In this document: positions 17,610 to 26,867 of the stretch, piece after piece
How the letters are laid out: each line of letters starts with the position of its first letter
Numbering within the stretch: position 1 is the first letter of the stretch
NCBI RefSeq assembly: GCF_003860585.1
Contig: NZ_CP034159.1
Location: 2,046,001 to 2,110,000, forward strand
Source of the DNA: Kaistella carnis
GTDB taxonomy: Bacteria; Bacteroidota; Bacteroidia; Flavobacteriales; Weeksellaceae
Direction of reading: 5' to 3'
DNA: 64,000 nucleotides
Notes under the pieces: model-generated
What the model saw: the letters and a program-made list of their open reading frames with translations, nothing else
Database searches by the model: none
Told to the model about the DNA's origin: nothing
Translations under genes and position numbers: made by a program

Positions 17610-18974
17610 TTAATAATGACATTTACCACACTCAAGACCTCCAATCGCATCTACAGTAATTTTCGCACCTGAACCATACTGTTTTTTCAGTTTTTCATGT
17701 AGATTTTTGAAGTACTCTTTATTATAACCATTGTTCATATCTACTTCTGTAGTTCTGTGACATTCGATACACCATCCCATGGTGAAATCGTTTGCCATCT
17801 GTACCACATTCATGGTATCAACCTGTCCGTGACAAGCTTTACAAACTACGTCTATCTTAGCATCCGGATTCTTTTTATTATAAGAATTTATAATCGCAGT
17901 CTCCCCTGCAACAACGTGCTGTGCGTGATTAAAATACACAAAGTCCGGCATGTTGTGAATTCTCGTCCATTCTACAGGTTGTGTTTTACCGGTATATTGT
18001 TGTGAAGCAGGATCCCAGCCAGTAGCTGCATAAATTTTCTGAATTTCTCCATCGTAGAATGCTTTGTCTTTTCCTGGCTCCATGTATTTACCGTTATATT
18101 CAGCGATATTTCGGTGACAGTTCATACAAACATTCATTGAAGGAATTTCTGAAACTTTACCATATTTTGCAGAAGAGTGACATAACTGACAGTCAATCTT
18201 GTTTTCACCTGCGTGAATTTTGTGAGAGAAGTAAATTGGTTGTTCAGGTTTATAACCTTTGTAAACACCGATCCACATCAAACTGTTCCACAAACCGTAT
18301 GCTGCAAAAATACCGAGTAGAACAAGGATTCCTTTTCCAACATTTTGGTATTTATTATAGATGTCTCCAAATGAAGTAGCGCGTGTGGCGTTCAAGCCAA
18401 CCAGCTCATCGGTTTGCTGTAGTTTTACTAATTGTCTCAACTTAAATAACAACCAAAGCAAAAGCCCACCAATCGACATAAGTGAAATCAAAATAATTTT
18501 TGAATTCATTGACTCTCTCTTCTGAGCTTCGATGGACGTAATTGAATTTGTATCTGCTCCATTTGCAGCAGCATCAGCCGCAGGCTCCGGTGCAGGTGGA
18601 TTGGTAGTGTACTCTAAAATGTCATCAATTTCCTGATCGGTTAGATTAGGAAATGCAGTCATTTCAGTTTTATTGAACTTTTCGAAAATCTCGTTAGCGT
18701 ACTTGTCTCCTGATGCTCGTAAAGCTTTATTGTCTTTAATCCACTTATGAAGCCAATCAGTGTCTAAATTCTGCTCCGATTTAACTTTATCTACTATACC
18801 TCCCAAAGCCGGACCAACAAGCTGTTTGTCCAATGCGTGACACGCGGTACAATTTGCTTTAAAAAGCTTTTCACCGTTCTTGGCATCTCCTTGAGCGTAA
18901 ATAGAAGCACTGGTCGACAGCAATAGACCTATTGCGATAAGACCTCTTTTGTAATGCTTTCTCCAACTAATCAT
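17610..18974 (-). CDS. actA: Alternative complex III multihaem cytochrome ActA with fused N-terminal cytochrome c domain
   Basis: A 454-residue protein with six CXXCH sites. A signal peptide (1-27) leads into a monohaem cytochrome c domain with CTACH at 42-46. This is followed by an Ala/Pro linker, two transmembrane helices (about 157-180 and 212-234), and the pentahaem ActA part with CQLCH (about 260), CMNCH (283), CKACH (376), CIECH (403) and CGKCH (449). Five of the haems match the ActA subunit known from Rhodothermus and Flavobacterium complexes. The sixth, N-terminal one is an added domain. First gene of the act operon, 21 bases before actB. Confidence 0.92.
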   Translation of the reverse strand: MISWRKHYKRGLIAIGLLLSTSASIYAQGDAKNGEKLFKANCTACHALDKQLVGPALGGIVDKVKSEQNLDTDWLHKWIKDNKALRASGDKYANEIFEKFNKTEMTAFPNLTDQEIDDILEYTTNPPAPEPAADAAANGADTNSITSIEAQKRESMNSKIILISLMSIGGLLLWLLFKLRQLVKLQQTDELVGLNATRATSFGDIYNKYQNVGKGILVLLGIFAAYGLWNSLMWIGVYKGYKPEQPIYFSHKIHAGENKIDCQLCHSSAKYGKVSEIPSMNVCMNCHRNIAEYNGKYMEPGKDKAFYDGEIQKIYAATGWDPASQQYTGKTQPVEWTRIHNMPDFVYFNHAQHVVAGETAIINSYNKKNPDAKIDVVCKACHGQVDTMNVVQMANDFTMGWCIECHRTTEVDMNNGYNKEYFKNLHEKLKKQYGSGAKITVDAIGGLECGKCHY

Positions 18975-19024
18975 TTATAAAATCTTGGGTTAGTAAATTG
19001 TATTGAGTTTTACTTTCAACTTGG

Positions 19025-19032
19025 CAAAAATA
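19025..19032 (-). promoter_or_regulatory. Candidate -7 box of the act operon
   Basis: On the minus strand TATTTTTG followed by CC, about 50 bases before the actA ATG. No good -33 TTG is seen at the right distance, so the call is tentative. Confidence 0.4.
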
Positions 19033-19115
19033 AGACTTTTAACATAAATTTAAGAAGAGATTACAGGCCCATTAAGAGATTGAGGTTAATTTGTAAGGAT
19101 TCTAAATAACAAATG

Positions 19116-19145
19116 TTGGTATAATTTTTATTTGTTTTAAATTTG
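19116..19145 (+). promoter_or_regulatory. Promoter of the SPOR-domain gene
   Basis: TTG at 19116-19118, 19 bases, TAAATTTG at 19138-19145. The ATG is 17 bases further on. Confidence 0.75.
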
Positions 19146-19161
19146 TCCAAAATATAAATTA

Positions 19162-19710
19162 ATGAAATACTTTCTGAAAATATTCGCAGTCCTGTTCTTA
19201 ACATCAATCCAGTTCTTTGAAGCACAGCAAGTTGTAAAGAAAGACACCCTCTCTGGAACCCCATTATCTATAATGATGGATCAGAAAGTAAGTGATTTAC
19301 TGAGTGAAGTTGAAGATAAATGCGCCACTACAATTGGAAATAATACAAATTATTCCGGACCAGATTACTCTAATAATACGCCCAGAACCACGACACCTAA
19401 GATTTCTGTACCGGATAGAGAGCTTACCAATGCTGAGATCTGCCGTAAAAACCCACGTATTATGGGATATAAAATTCAGCTCGCTGTTGTAAAAAGCAAT
19501 GAGGAAGCCAGAGAAGTTGGAATGTTTTTCAGAAGAAGATTTCCGAACATGAAAGTGGAAATTGATGCATCACTAAGACCCAACTACAAAGTAATGGCAG
19601 GAAGTTATTTCACCAAACAAAGTGCCGCAGCTGATTTATCGAGAATTAAACAATACTTTAAAAGCGCAATGGCAATCCAATACCGCGTTTTCTGTGTAGA
19701 AGCCAAATAA
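19162..19710 (+). CDS. Secreted SPOR-domain protein
   Basis: A 182-residue protein with a signal peptide (residues 1-21, ending FEAQ) and a low-complexity middle rich in Asn, Thr and Pro (about 55-85). The C-terminal SPOR-type domain (about 103-182) reads GYKIQLAVVKSNEEAREVGMFF ... NYKVMAGSYFTKQSAAADLSRIKQYF. SPOR domains bind denuded peptidoglycan glycan strands, often at the division site. There is no transmembrane anchor other than the signal. Monocistronic, with its own promoter and a perfect terminator. Confidence 0.88.
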   Translation: MKYFLKIFAVLFLTSIQFFEAQQVVKKDTLSGTPLSIMMDQKVSDLLSEVEDKCATTIGNNTNYSGPDYSNNTPRTTTPKISVPDRELTNAEICRKNPRIMGYKIQLAVVKSNEEAREVGMFFRRRFPNMKVEIDASLRPNYKVMAGSYFTKQSAAADLSRIKQYFKSAMAIQYRVFCVEAK

Positions 19711-19729
19711 GAGAAATTTAATATTACAA

Positions 19730-19770
19730 AATAAGCCGCTTTCAAAATTGAAAGCGGCTTATTTTTTTTG
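19730..19770 (+). terminator. Terminator after the SPOR-domain gene
   Basis: A 16-bp perfect stem (AATAAGCCGCTTTCAA with TTGAAAGCGGCTTATT) is followed by a run of T. Confidence 0.9.
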
Positions 19771-19785
19771 AAAAAAGCTTAGGTT

Positions 19786-19802
19786 AAAACTCTAAGAGTT
19801 TT
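19786..19802 (-). terminator. Weak hairpin after the response regulator
   Basis: AAAACTC pairs with GAGTTTT over a three-base loop, just downstream of the response-regulator stop on the minus strand. There is no long T run, so termination would be weak. Confidence 0.35.
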
Positions 19803-19820
19803 CAATTGAATTCGTATTTT

Positions 19821-20507
19821 TTAGTTCTTCACCAATAAACGGAAACCTTCTCCGTGTACATTGATGATCTCCAAGCCATCATCTTCTTTCAGTAATTTCC
19901 GAAGTTTGGCAATATAAACATCCATACTTCTCGCGGTAAAGTAATTTTCTTTCTTCCAGATTTTTCTTAGCGCCAAATCCCTTGGCATGAAATCGTTTCG
20001 GTGCAGACAAAGCAACTTCAACAATTCATTTTCTTTTGGGGACAGTTTATAGTCGGTTTCGTTGACTCTCAACTGACGCAACATAGAGTCGAAGAAAATA
20101 TTACTGATCTTGAACTGCTCCTGATCACTATCCTCCAACACGGCACTTCTCTGTAAAATTGCTTTAATTTTATACAAAAGCAGTTCTGTATCAAAAGGTT
20201 TTGTAATATAGTCATCAGCACCAAGCTGATATCCTTTTAAAATATCTTCGCGCATATTTCTTGCAGTCAAGAAAATGATAGGTATATTTTTATCGATCCT
20301 TTTTACATCTTCTGCTAAACTGAATCCGTCCTTTTTAGGCATCATCACATCAAAAATACAGATATCGAATTCGTTTTCTGTAAATTCTTTTAAACCTTGC
20401 TCTCCATCTGTAGCGAGCGTTACTTCAAAATTATTGATGGATAAATAATCTTTTAAAACTGCACCAAAACTTTGGTCGTCTTCTACTAATAAGATCCTGT
20501 TGCTCAT
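19821..20507 (-). CDS. OmpR-family response regulator (RprY-like)
   Basis: A 228-residue regulator. Receiver domain 1-120: acidic pocket VEDD (8-11), phospho-acceptor Asp53 in CIFDVMMPKKDG, Thr in IIFLTARN and Lys in DDYITKPF. A winged-helix DNA-binding domain covers about 130-228 (KLSPKENELLKLLCLHRNDFMPRDLALRKIW, ending VHGEGFRLLV). The sensor kinase gene lies 76 bases upstream in the same direction and is its likely partner. The pair resembles RprX/RprY of Bacteroidota, but target genes cannot be deduced. Confidence 0.93.
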   Translation of the reverse strand: MSNRILLVEDDQSFGAVLKDYLSINNFEVTLATDGEQGLKEFTENEFDICIFDVMMPKKDGFSLAEDVKRIDKNIPIIFLTARNMREDILKGYQLGADDYITKPFDTELLLYKIKAILQRSAVLEDSDQEQFKISNIFFDSMLRQLRVNETDYKLSPKENELLKLLCLHRNDFMPRDLALRKIWKKENYFTARSMDVYIAKLRKLLKEDDGLEIINVHGEGFRLLVKN

Positions 20508-20583
20508 AATTTATTTATTTATAGTTACAAGGTTTTCACCTTAATCCTGATTTTATATTTAATATTTATTAATTGTAATTCTA

Positions 20584-22134
20584 TTACACATTCATTGGCA
20601 GTTTTATAGTAAACGTACTACCGACGTCCTTTTTAGAATCCACGATCACCTGACCTTTATGGAGTTCTACAATTTTTTTTACATAAGACAATCCCAGTCC
20701 CTGACCTTTCACATTATGAATATTCCCCGTTTCTTCGCGAAAGAATTTCTCAAAAATCCGCACTTTATTATCCGTCTCCATCCCAATTCCTTTGTCAGAA
20801 ATCTCAACAACATACCAGTTTCCTTCATTTCTGGTGCTTACTTTAATTTCCGGTGCTTCCGGCGAATATTTGTTCGCATTATCTAAAAGATTGACCAAAG
20901 CATTGGAAATATGAAACTCATCAATTTTAAAGAGATACCGATCGGTATTGAATTCCTGGGTTAAAGTTCCATTTCTCTGGGCGACGATTAAACCAAAACT
21001 CTCGGTTATTTTTTTTATTAAAGCGCGAACATCGGTTTCTCTTAGAAATAATTTTACCTCATTACGCTCCAATTTCGACATATTCAAGACATTTTCTACT
21101 TGTTTCTTCATGCGAAGGTTTTCTTGCTTGATCAAACCGGAATAATATTTTACCTTATCAGGATTGGTCGCAATTTTATCATTCGCCAACGAATCGGTCG
21201 CTACAGAAATGGTGGCGAGCGGTGTTTTGAATTCATGAGACATATTATTAATAAAGTCGGTCTTAACCTCTGCGATTTTTTTCTGACGCATCATATAATT
21301 AATGGAAATAATGTAAATACCCAAAATAGTCAGCAAAGACATAATAGTCCCAAGAAGCATGGGCAGATTATTCTTGACGAGGGAATATTTTTTATCCGGA
21401 AAAACAAGCGCTAACGTATATAATGTTCGGTCTTTGCTATCGGTAAAAAGCGGATAGGTATAACTGGCCTTATCTTTTTCGTTTTTATAAATTCCGTTCG
21501 CAATATTGGTAACCTCATTCTTTCGATCCATGACCGCAAAACCAAACTTAGTATCCAATCCACTTAATTTCAATTCTTTAGAAAGAACAGAATCCAAAGT
21601 TTTTGCATCTACTCTTTTTTCAATAGGTAAATTTGAAGCACTGAGTTTTGCAAATTCACGCAAAGCATAGGTATTATTGTTAATATCTTTGCTCATCTGG
21701 GTGGTTAACGGCTCAGATGAATTGGGTGCTTTTTTAATCTGCAGAATTCCTTCATCCGTATACAATTTCGTCATCTTCAAAGTATCGCCTTTTTTAGAAA
21801 TAGGGATATTTTGATTTTCGACAATGCTCTTTTGGAAGGTAATAGTGGACTTATTGGCCGAATCTGAGTTTTGCTGAATATAGGTTTGCGTTGGCTGATT
21901 GCTGCTGTCCACCACATTTTTCCCGAAGTTTTTGTAATCCTGATTTAGGTATTTATCCACTTCCAGCTGCGAAACTTTTAGGGCTGAAGATTCCAGAGAA
22001 GAATATACTTTATTGCTAAAATCCTGGTTCAGTGCGCCATACAATTCTTTGATCCAGTATAACTGAAGCGTTACGAAGACAATCATCGAGATGGTCATCA
22101 ATACTGAAATGAAAGGAATAAACTTATTGTTCAT
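20584..22134 (-). CDS. Membrane sensor histidine kinase (RprX-like)
   Basis: A 516-residue kinase. The first transmembrane helix is at about 8-28, a periplasmic sensor domain of some 220 residues with no recognised fold follows, and the second helix is at about 253-275. A HisKA domain carries the phospho-accepting His near 299 in NMSHEFKTPLATIS. The HATPase_c domain has the N box NALVNLLDNANKYS, G1 ISDKGIGM and G2 GQGLGLSYVKKIV. It probably phosphorylates the regulator encoded immediately downstream. Confidence 0.93.
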   Translation of the reverse strand: MNNKFIPFISVLMTISMIVFVTLQLYWIKELYGALNQDFSNKVYSSLESSALKVSQLEVDKYLNQDYKNFGKNVVDSSNQPTQTYIQQNSDSANKSTITFQKSIVENQNIPISKKGDTLKMTKLYTDEGILQIKKAPNSSEPLTTQMSKDINNNTYALREFAKLSASNLPIEKRVDAKTLDSVLSKELKLSGLDTKFGFAVMDRKNEVTNIANGIYKNEKDKASYTYPLFTDSKDRTLYTLALVFPDKKYSLVKNNLPMLLGTIMSLLTILGIYIISINYMMRQKKIAEVKTDFINNMSHEFKTPLATISVATDSLANDKIATNPDKVKYYSGLIKQENLRMKKQVENVLNMSKLERNEVKLFLRETDVRALIKKITESFGLIVAQRNGTLTQEFNTDRYLFKIDEFHISNALVNLLDNANKYSPEAPEIKVSTRNEGNWYVVEISDKGIGMETDNKVRIFEKFFREETGNIHNVKGQGLGLSYVKKIVELHKGQVIVDSKKDVGSTFTIKLPMNV

Positions 22135-22277
22135 TAGATATATTTAAAACGAATTGTTAAAATTACTCATTTTAAGAATATAATAACAAAAGAAAGACCA
22201 ATTTATTGTACGGAATTTCATAAAAGCCTTTTTTTTAACAAATTATACTGAATATGTTTATTTTCTGCTTTTTTAGT

Positions 22278-22305
22278 TTGCAGTCGTAAATAATATCTAA
22301 ATTTG
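22278..22305 (+). promoter_or_regulatory. Promoter of the SRPBCC gene
   Basis: TTG at 22278-22280, 17 bases, TAAATTTG at 22298-22305. The box overlaps a GTG that could start the reading frame, so the ATG at 22320 is the real start. Confidence 0.7.
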
Positions 22306-22319
22306 TGAAAAGACCTTAC

Positions 22320-22814
22320 ATGAACACAGAAATAAAATTCAATACCGACGAACACGCAGCGACCATTTATGTAATGAAAGTTCTGCACACTACCGTAGAT
22401 AAAGTTTGGAAGCACTTTACCCAAAAAGATTTGATAGATCAGTGGTGGGCTCCAAAACCCTGGAAGTGCGAAACTACAAAGATGAATTTCGAAAAAGACG
22501 GCGAGTGGCATTATGCGATGGTAAGTCCCGATAACGAAAAGCATTTCGCAGGGGCACATTATCATGAAATAAACTTTCACCGCAGCTTCGACTGGACTGA
22601 TTTTTTCGCTGATGAAGAGGGAAATATCAACAGTGAAATGCCGGGTTCAAACTGGCTTATTGGGTTTACAGGTGTTGATGAAGGAACAAAACTGACCATC
22701 AATATCCATTTCAAATCACGACAAGATTTACAGGAGTCTTTAAAAATGGGCTTTGAGCAAGGATTTAAAAGCAGACTAAACCAGCTGGAGGATTTACTAA
22801 ATAAAAAAGACTGA
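22320..22814 (+). CDS. SRPBCC (AHSA1-like) domain protein
   Basis: A 164-residue protein of the START/Bet v1-like superfamily, close to the activator-of-Hsp90-ATPase-like branch: VMKVLHTTVDKVWKHFTQKDLIDQWWAPKPWKCE near the N-terminus and LTINIHFKSRQDLQESLKMGFEQGFKSRLNQLEDLL at the end are typical. Such proteins bind small hydrophobic ligands, and the ligand here is unknown. The frame is open from a GTG at 22305, but that codon is part of the promoter, so I use the ATG at 22320. It is monocistronic and its stop lies inside a bidirectional terminator. Confidence 0.88.
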   Translation: MNTEIKFNTDEHAATIYVMKVLHTTVDKVWKHFTQKDLIDQWWAPKPWKCETTKMNFEKDGEWHYAMVSPDNEKHFAGAHYHEINFHRSFDWTDFFADEEGNINSEMPGSNWLIGFTGVDEGTKLTINIHFKSRQDLQESLKMGFEQGFKSRLNQLEDLLNKKD

Positions 22815-22832
22815 TTTTTAATCAGTCTTTTA
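22803..22832. terminator. Bidirectional terminator between convergent genes
   Basis: AAAGACTGAT pairs with ATCAGTCTTT, with A and T runs on the two sides. It serves the SRPBCC gene on the plus strand and the 117-residue protein on the minus strand. Confidence 0.8.
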
Positions 22833-22833
22833 T

Positions 22834-23187
22834 TTAGTTAAAAAGTTCTTCATCATGAAAATATTGAATGATCGCTTTTTTCATGAGAATCTGCTGTTCA
22901 TTCGGTTTTAATTCCGGCAATTGTGCCACCTCATCAAAATGCGGATATCCATCATCATCATAATGTGAGAATTTGTAATATCCAAAAGGCTCCAATAATC
23001 TACAAACCGCAATATGCAGAATATTAAGTTTGTCATCTTTGGTATATTTCTGTTGGCCACTGCCTAATTCCTGCACACCAATTAAAAACAACAAAGTATC
23101 AATTGTCGGATGTTTTTCCGTATCGAAATTTTCCACGAAAAACGATTCAACCGCTTCCCAAAGTTCGCTTTCTGATCTATTTTCCAT
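22834..23187 (-). CDS. Conserved-type hypothetical protein, translationally coupled to the oligopeptidase
   Basis: A 117-residue acidic, soluble protein without signal peptide or membrane segment. It starts SESELWEAVESFFVENFDTEKHPTID and contains a Tyr/Asp/His-rich patch (YYKFSHYDDDGYPHFDEVAQLPEL). I do not recognise the family. The ATG overlaps the end of the oligopeptidase gene by 11 bases, which argues for a real, co-translated gene. The downstream bidirectional terminator ends the unit. Confidence 0.75.
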   Translation of the reverse strand: MENRSESELWEAVESFFVENFDTEKHPTIDTLLFLIGVQELGSGQQKYTKDDKLNILHIAVCRLLEPFGYYKFSHYDDDGYPHFDEVAQLPELKPNEQQILMKKAIIQYFHDEELFN

Positions 23188-25276
23188 TTATTTTATTTTC
23201 TAATTTCATTAAAAAAGCATATTCCAAAGCGTCTTCTTTTAAAGATTCAAATCTGCCGCTTGCGCCACCATGTCCTGCACTCATATCGGTTTTAAAAATC
23301 AAAATATTTTGATCGGTTTTTAAATCCCGCAGTTTGGCCGTCCATTTTGCCGGCTCCCAATATTGTACCTGAGAATCATGCAAACCTGTGGTAATTAAAA
23401 TATTTGGATAGGCTTTCGCTTCTATATTATCATAAGGAGAGTACGATTTTATGTAGTCGTAATATTCTCTGTCTTTTGGATTTCCCCATTCATCAAATTC
23501 TCCTGTCGTTAAAGGAATGGTTTCGTCTAACATCGTCGTTACCACATCTACGAAAGGAACCTGTGCTACAATACCATGAAAAAGTTCGGGTTCATAGTTG
23601 ATAACCGCCCCCATTAAAAGTCCGCCTGCGCTGCCGCCCATTGCATAAAGATGTTTTGATGAAGTATAATTTTCTTTTATCAAAAATTTTGCAGCATCGA
23701 TAAAATCGAAAAAAGTATTCTTTTTATTCAGCATTTTGCCATCTTCATACCATTCTCTGCCCATATATTCCCCACCGCGAACATGTGCAATAGCATAGAT
23801 GAAACCGCGATCCAGAATAGAAAGCCGCACATTTGAAAAACTCGCATCCACGGTATGTCCGTAACTTCCGTAGCCGTACAGCAATAAGGGAGTTTCCGCA
23901 GATTTTGGCGTGTCTTTATGATAAACCAAAGAGATCGGAACCAGTTCTCCATCTCGGGCTTCTGCCCAAACTCTTTCTGAAATATAATTTTCCGGTAAAA
24001 AATTCCCACCCAAAACTTCCTGCTGCTTCAGAAGAAGGGTTGTTCTTTCCTTCATATCATATTCAAAAGTAGCATTTGGCTGCGTTAAAGAAGTATACCC
24101 AAAACGCAATTTGTTCGTATCAAATTCTAAATTCAATCCGATGTAGGCAGTATAACTAGGATCTGAAAAAGGTAGATAATGAAAACTGTTATTTTGATGG
24201 TCGATGATTTTAATCTGCAAAAGACCTTCAATTCTTTCCTCCAGAACCAAATAATTATTAAAAATCTCGAAACCTTCCAGTAAAACTTCTTCACGATGTG
24301 GAATTACTTCGGTCCAATTTTCAATTCCCGGTGTTGCAACTTTCGTTTTTACAATTTTAAAGTTGGTGGCATCATCTGCATTGGTAATAATATAAAATTC
24401 ATCATTATAATGTTCTACGGAATATTCCAGATCATCAATTCGGGGCTGAATAATCTGCCACTTCGCCAACACATCGGAAGCAGGAATAAAACGCTGCTCA
24501 TCTGAAATCGTGCTGGAACTGGAGATGAAAATATATTCTAAAGATTTTGTTTTAAAAACATTCACATCAAAAGCATCATCTTCTTCGTGATACACCAAAA
24601 CATCTTGCGAAGAATCGGTTCCCAGTTGATGAAGATACACTTGAAAGGCTCTTAAACTGTCATCTTTTCTAATGTAAAAAATATGTTCATTATCATTTGC
24701 CCAAACAGCTTTTCCCGTGGTATTGGGAATCTGATCCTGTAGAATTTCACCCGTTTCTAAATTTTTAAAATTGATATTGTAAATTCTACGTCCCATATTA
24801 TCAGACGAGTAACTGATGAGTTTGTTATTCGGAGAAACCGCAACACTCCCAACCTCAAAAAACTTTTGACCTTCTGCCAGAATATTGACATCCAAAAGAA
24901 TTTCTTCATCATGATCTAAAGTCTGAAACTTACGGGTAAATAAGGGATGTTCTTTTCCTTCAACAAAGCGCACGATATACCAATAGTCATTGAAAAAATA
25001 CGGCAACGATTGATCGTCTTCTTTATAGCGCGCTTTCATTTCATCGAATAGGAGTTGCTGAAAACCTTCAGTATCCTTCATCACCGCTTCACAATATGCA
25101 TTTTCTGCTTCCAGATATTCCAAAACTTCTGGATTCTCCCTCTCCCTTAACCAGAAATAAGGATCAATTCTTTGATCACCATGAACTTCTAAAGTAGCGG
25201 GGATTTTTTTAGCGACCGGTGCAACGGGCTCAGCGATTATATTTTCTGTATTTAAATTTGCTTTATCAGCGCTCAT
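23177..25276 (-). CDS. ptrB: Oligopeptidase B / protease II (S9A family)
   Basis: A 699-residue serine peptidase expected to cleave peptides after basic residues in the cytoplasm. The N-terminal seven-bladed propeller opens with the typical PYFWLRERENPEVLEYLEAEN. The alpha/beta-hydrolase domain holds the nucleophile in YAMGGSAGGLLMGAV, the Asp in ITTGLHDSQVQYWEP and the His in MSAGHGGASGRFE. No signal peptide. The next gene overlaps its 3' end by 11 bases. The length is at the normal value for the family. Confidence 0.93.
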   Translation of the reverse strand: MSADKANLNTENIIAEPVAPVAKKIPATLEVHGDQRIDPYFWLRERENPEVLEYLEAENAYCEAVMKDTEGFQQLLFDEMKARYKEDDQSLPYFFNDYWYIVRFVEGKEHPLFTRKFQTLDHDEEILLDVNILAEGQKFFEVGSVAVSPNNKLISYSSDNMGRRIYNINFKNLETGEILQDQIPNTTGKAVWANDNEHIFYIRKDDSLRAFQVYLHQLGTDSSQDVLVYHEEDDAFDVNVFKTKSLEYIFISSSSTISDEQRFIPASDVLAKWQIIQPRIDDLEYSVEHYNDEFYIITNADDATNFKIVKTKVATPGIENWTEVIPHREEVLLEGFEIFNNYLVLEERIEGLLQIKIIDHQNNSFHYLPFSDPSYTAYIGLNLEFDTNKLRFGYTSLTQPNATFEYDMKERTTLLLKQQEVLGGNFLPENYISERVWAEARDGELVPISLVYHKDTPKSAETPLLLYGYGSYGHTVDASFSNVRLSILDRGFIYAIAHVRGGEYMGREWYEDGKMLNKKNTFFDFIDAAKFLIKENYTSSKHLYAMGGSAGGLLMGAVINYEPELFHGIVAQVPFVDVVTTMLDETIPLTTGEFDEWGNPKDREYYDYIKSYSPYDNIEAKAYPNILITTGLHDSQVQYWEPAKWTAKLRDLKTDQNILIFKTDMSAGHGGASGRFESLKEDALEYAFLMKLENKINGK

Positions 25277-25298
25277 TAATCTTATTTATTTAAAAGAT

Positions 25299-25331
25299 AA
25301 AAACCGACTTTAACAAAGAAAGGCGGTTTTT
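25299..25331 (-). terminator. Terminator after hemD
   Basis: AAAACCG-A-CTTT pairs with AAAG-G-CGGTTTT with one mismatch, and on the minus strand a T run follows. It separates hemD from ptrB. Confidence 0.7.
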
Positions 25332-25351
25332 AAAATATTTTTTTGAAGAAA

Positions 25352-26095
25352 TTATTTCTCCAAATTTCTTATGTATTTTTCGATAGCCATCGTCATAGAT
25401 GGTGATTCTTTACTTGGAGCCATGACATCTACACGAAGTCCGGCTTCTTTCGCAGCCAATTCTGTTGTTGCTCCGAAAACGGCGATTTTTGTGCCGTTTT
25501 GTTCAAAGTTTTCAAAGTTAGCGGCAAGAGATCTAATTCCTTGCGGACTGAAAAACACCAACATATCATAATCTGTGATGTTAATGTCGGATAAATCACT
25601 GCTCACTGTTCTGTACATGGTCGCTCTGGTCCAGTCAATAGAAGTTGATTCTAAAATTCTTTGAATATCAGCACTCAGAATATCTGAAGCAGGCAGAATA
25701 TATTTTTCAGACGGGAATTTCTTAAATAGTGGAACCAGATCTGCAAATGTTTTTTCGCCAAAAGAGATCTTTCTCTTTCTGTATACAATATGTTTCTGCA
25801 GGTAATTCGCAATTGCTTCAGATTGGCAGATATACCGCATTGAATCGGGAACAGAAAAACGCATTTCTTCTGCTAAACGAAAATAATGATCTACGGCATT
25901 TTTACTGGTAAAAATAATACCGGTGTATTGCGACAGATCAATTTTCTGTGCTCTAAGCTCCTTGGCATCAACACCTTCAACGTGGATAAAAGATCTAAAA
26001 TCAATTTTGATTTTTTCTTTTTTTGCCATTTCTAAATAAGGAGAAGATTCGTTAGGAGACGGTTGAGAAACCAGTATAGATTTAATTTTCATCAT
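25352..26095 (-). CDS. hemD: Uroporphyrinogen-III synthase
   Basis: A 247-residue protein with the loose HemD pattern: KSILVSQPSPNESSPYLEMAKKEKIKIDFR at the start, YTGIIFTSKNAVDHYF (about 78-93) and DMLVFFSPQGIRSLAANF...KIAVFGATTELAAKEAGLRVDVMAPSKESPSMTMAIEKYI at the end. HemD cyclises hydroxymethylbilane to uroporphyrinogen III for haem and sirohaem. The start is one of two consecutive ATGs (26095, 26092), and a TTG precedes them. It follows the DUF4271 membrane protein by about 10 bases, so they are co-transcribed. Confidence 0.88.
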   Translation of the reverse strand: MMKIKSILVSQPSPNESSPYLEMAKKEKIKIDFRSFIHVEGVDAKELRAQKIDLSQYTGIIFTSKNAVDHYFRLAEEMRFSVPDSMRYICQSEAIANYLQKHIVYRKRKISFGEKTFADLVPLFKKFPSEKYILPASDILSADIQRILESTSIDWTRATMYRTVSSDLSDINITDYDMLVFFSPQGIRSLAANFENFEQNGTKIAVFGATTELAAKEAGLRVDVMAPSKESPSMTMAIEKYIRNLEK

Positions 26096-26104
26096 CAAAA
26101 TTTA

Positions 26105-26746
26105 TTAAAGAAAAAGTAGTTTCCAAAGAGCAATTGTAGGTGCTATTTGGAGGGTGCAAATATACAAAAATTTATAATACCACTGATGCGGTAAGATATG
26201 CTGTGGTGATAGGAGATACACCATAATTTTAAATAGAAAAAGAACGATAAATCCGATAAAATAGAAATCAAACAGCTTCAAAACATCAAATTCATAAAAA
26301 TATTGATAAAAACATAGCAACATTAATAACAATGATACTGTAAAATAAAATTTCGATGCAGTGAATTGAAAATATGACCAACTTTTCAGCGTTCCGGTTC
26401 CTGCATAAAACAGATAACTCAATAAACTCTTCAAACCATAAAAAGACAGAAGAGCGAGAAATGTAAATCCAAATTTATTCAGTTCATATCCGAAAAGTTG
26501 AATATCTCTAACTTTTTGGGGAACAATAGGGACCGCTTGTGAAATAACAACAGCCAGGAGAAGAATGAAAACGAGGCCTACAATAACCCAACTTAAGAAA
26601 TTATTGGATGAATCTGCAAATTTCTGCATCAAAAAAACCTTCACAGAGGAATCCCGGTGCAGATATAATAACATGAAGACATACAGCAAAATACAGCCTG
26701 TAATAATAAATACGACCCAGTCGTTTTGCTCAACTATTCTGACCAA
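26105..26746 (-). CDS. DUF4271 membrane protein
   Basis: A multipass membrane protein of about 213 residues with six hydrophobic segments, which I recognise as DUF4271 from the N-terminal RIVEQNDWVVFI and from its position next to hemD. The function is unknown. The frame is open up to 26827, but a -7 box (TACTTTTG at 26768-26761, minus strand) lies inside that extension, and the family begins close to RIVEQNDWVV. I therefore suggest the TTG at 26746. The first in-frame ATG would cut into the first helix. The start is the least certain part. Confidence 0.7.
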   Translation of the reverse strand: MVRIVEQNDWVVFIITGCILLYVFMLLYLHRDSSVKVFLMQKFADSSNNFLSWVIVGLVFILLLAVVISQAVPIVPQKVRDIQLFGYELNKFGFTFLALLSFYGLKSLLSYLFYAGTGTLKSWSYFQFTASKFYFTVSLLLMLLCFYQYFYEFDVLKLFDFYFIGFIVLFLFKIMVYLLSPQHILPHQWYYKFLYICTLQIAPTIALWKLLFL

Positions 26747-26760
26747 TAGATAATTTTTTG

Positions 26761-26768
26761 CAAAAGTA
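26761..26768 (-). promoter_or_regulatory. Candidate -7 box for the DUF4271-hemD operon
   Basis: TACTTTTG followed by C on the minus strand. CTG instead of TTG is found 18 bases further upstream, so the -33 element is imperfect. Confidence 0.45.
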
Positions 26769-26867
26769 AGAATATAAACGGAATTGCAGAAGTCTTTTAA
26801 AAACAACAAAATCGACCTCTTACACAAAGCTCATCATTTCATAGAATCAATAAATGGTGGAAAAGTT

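Noticed and set aside
22218..22580. 120-codon frame on the minus strand
   Set aside because: Antisense to the SRPBCC gene and its promoter; no recognisable domain.
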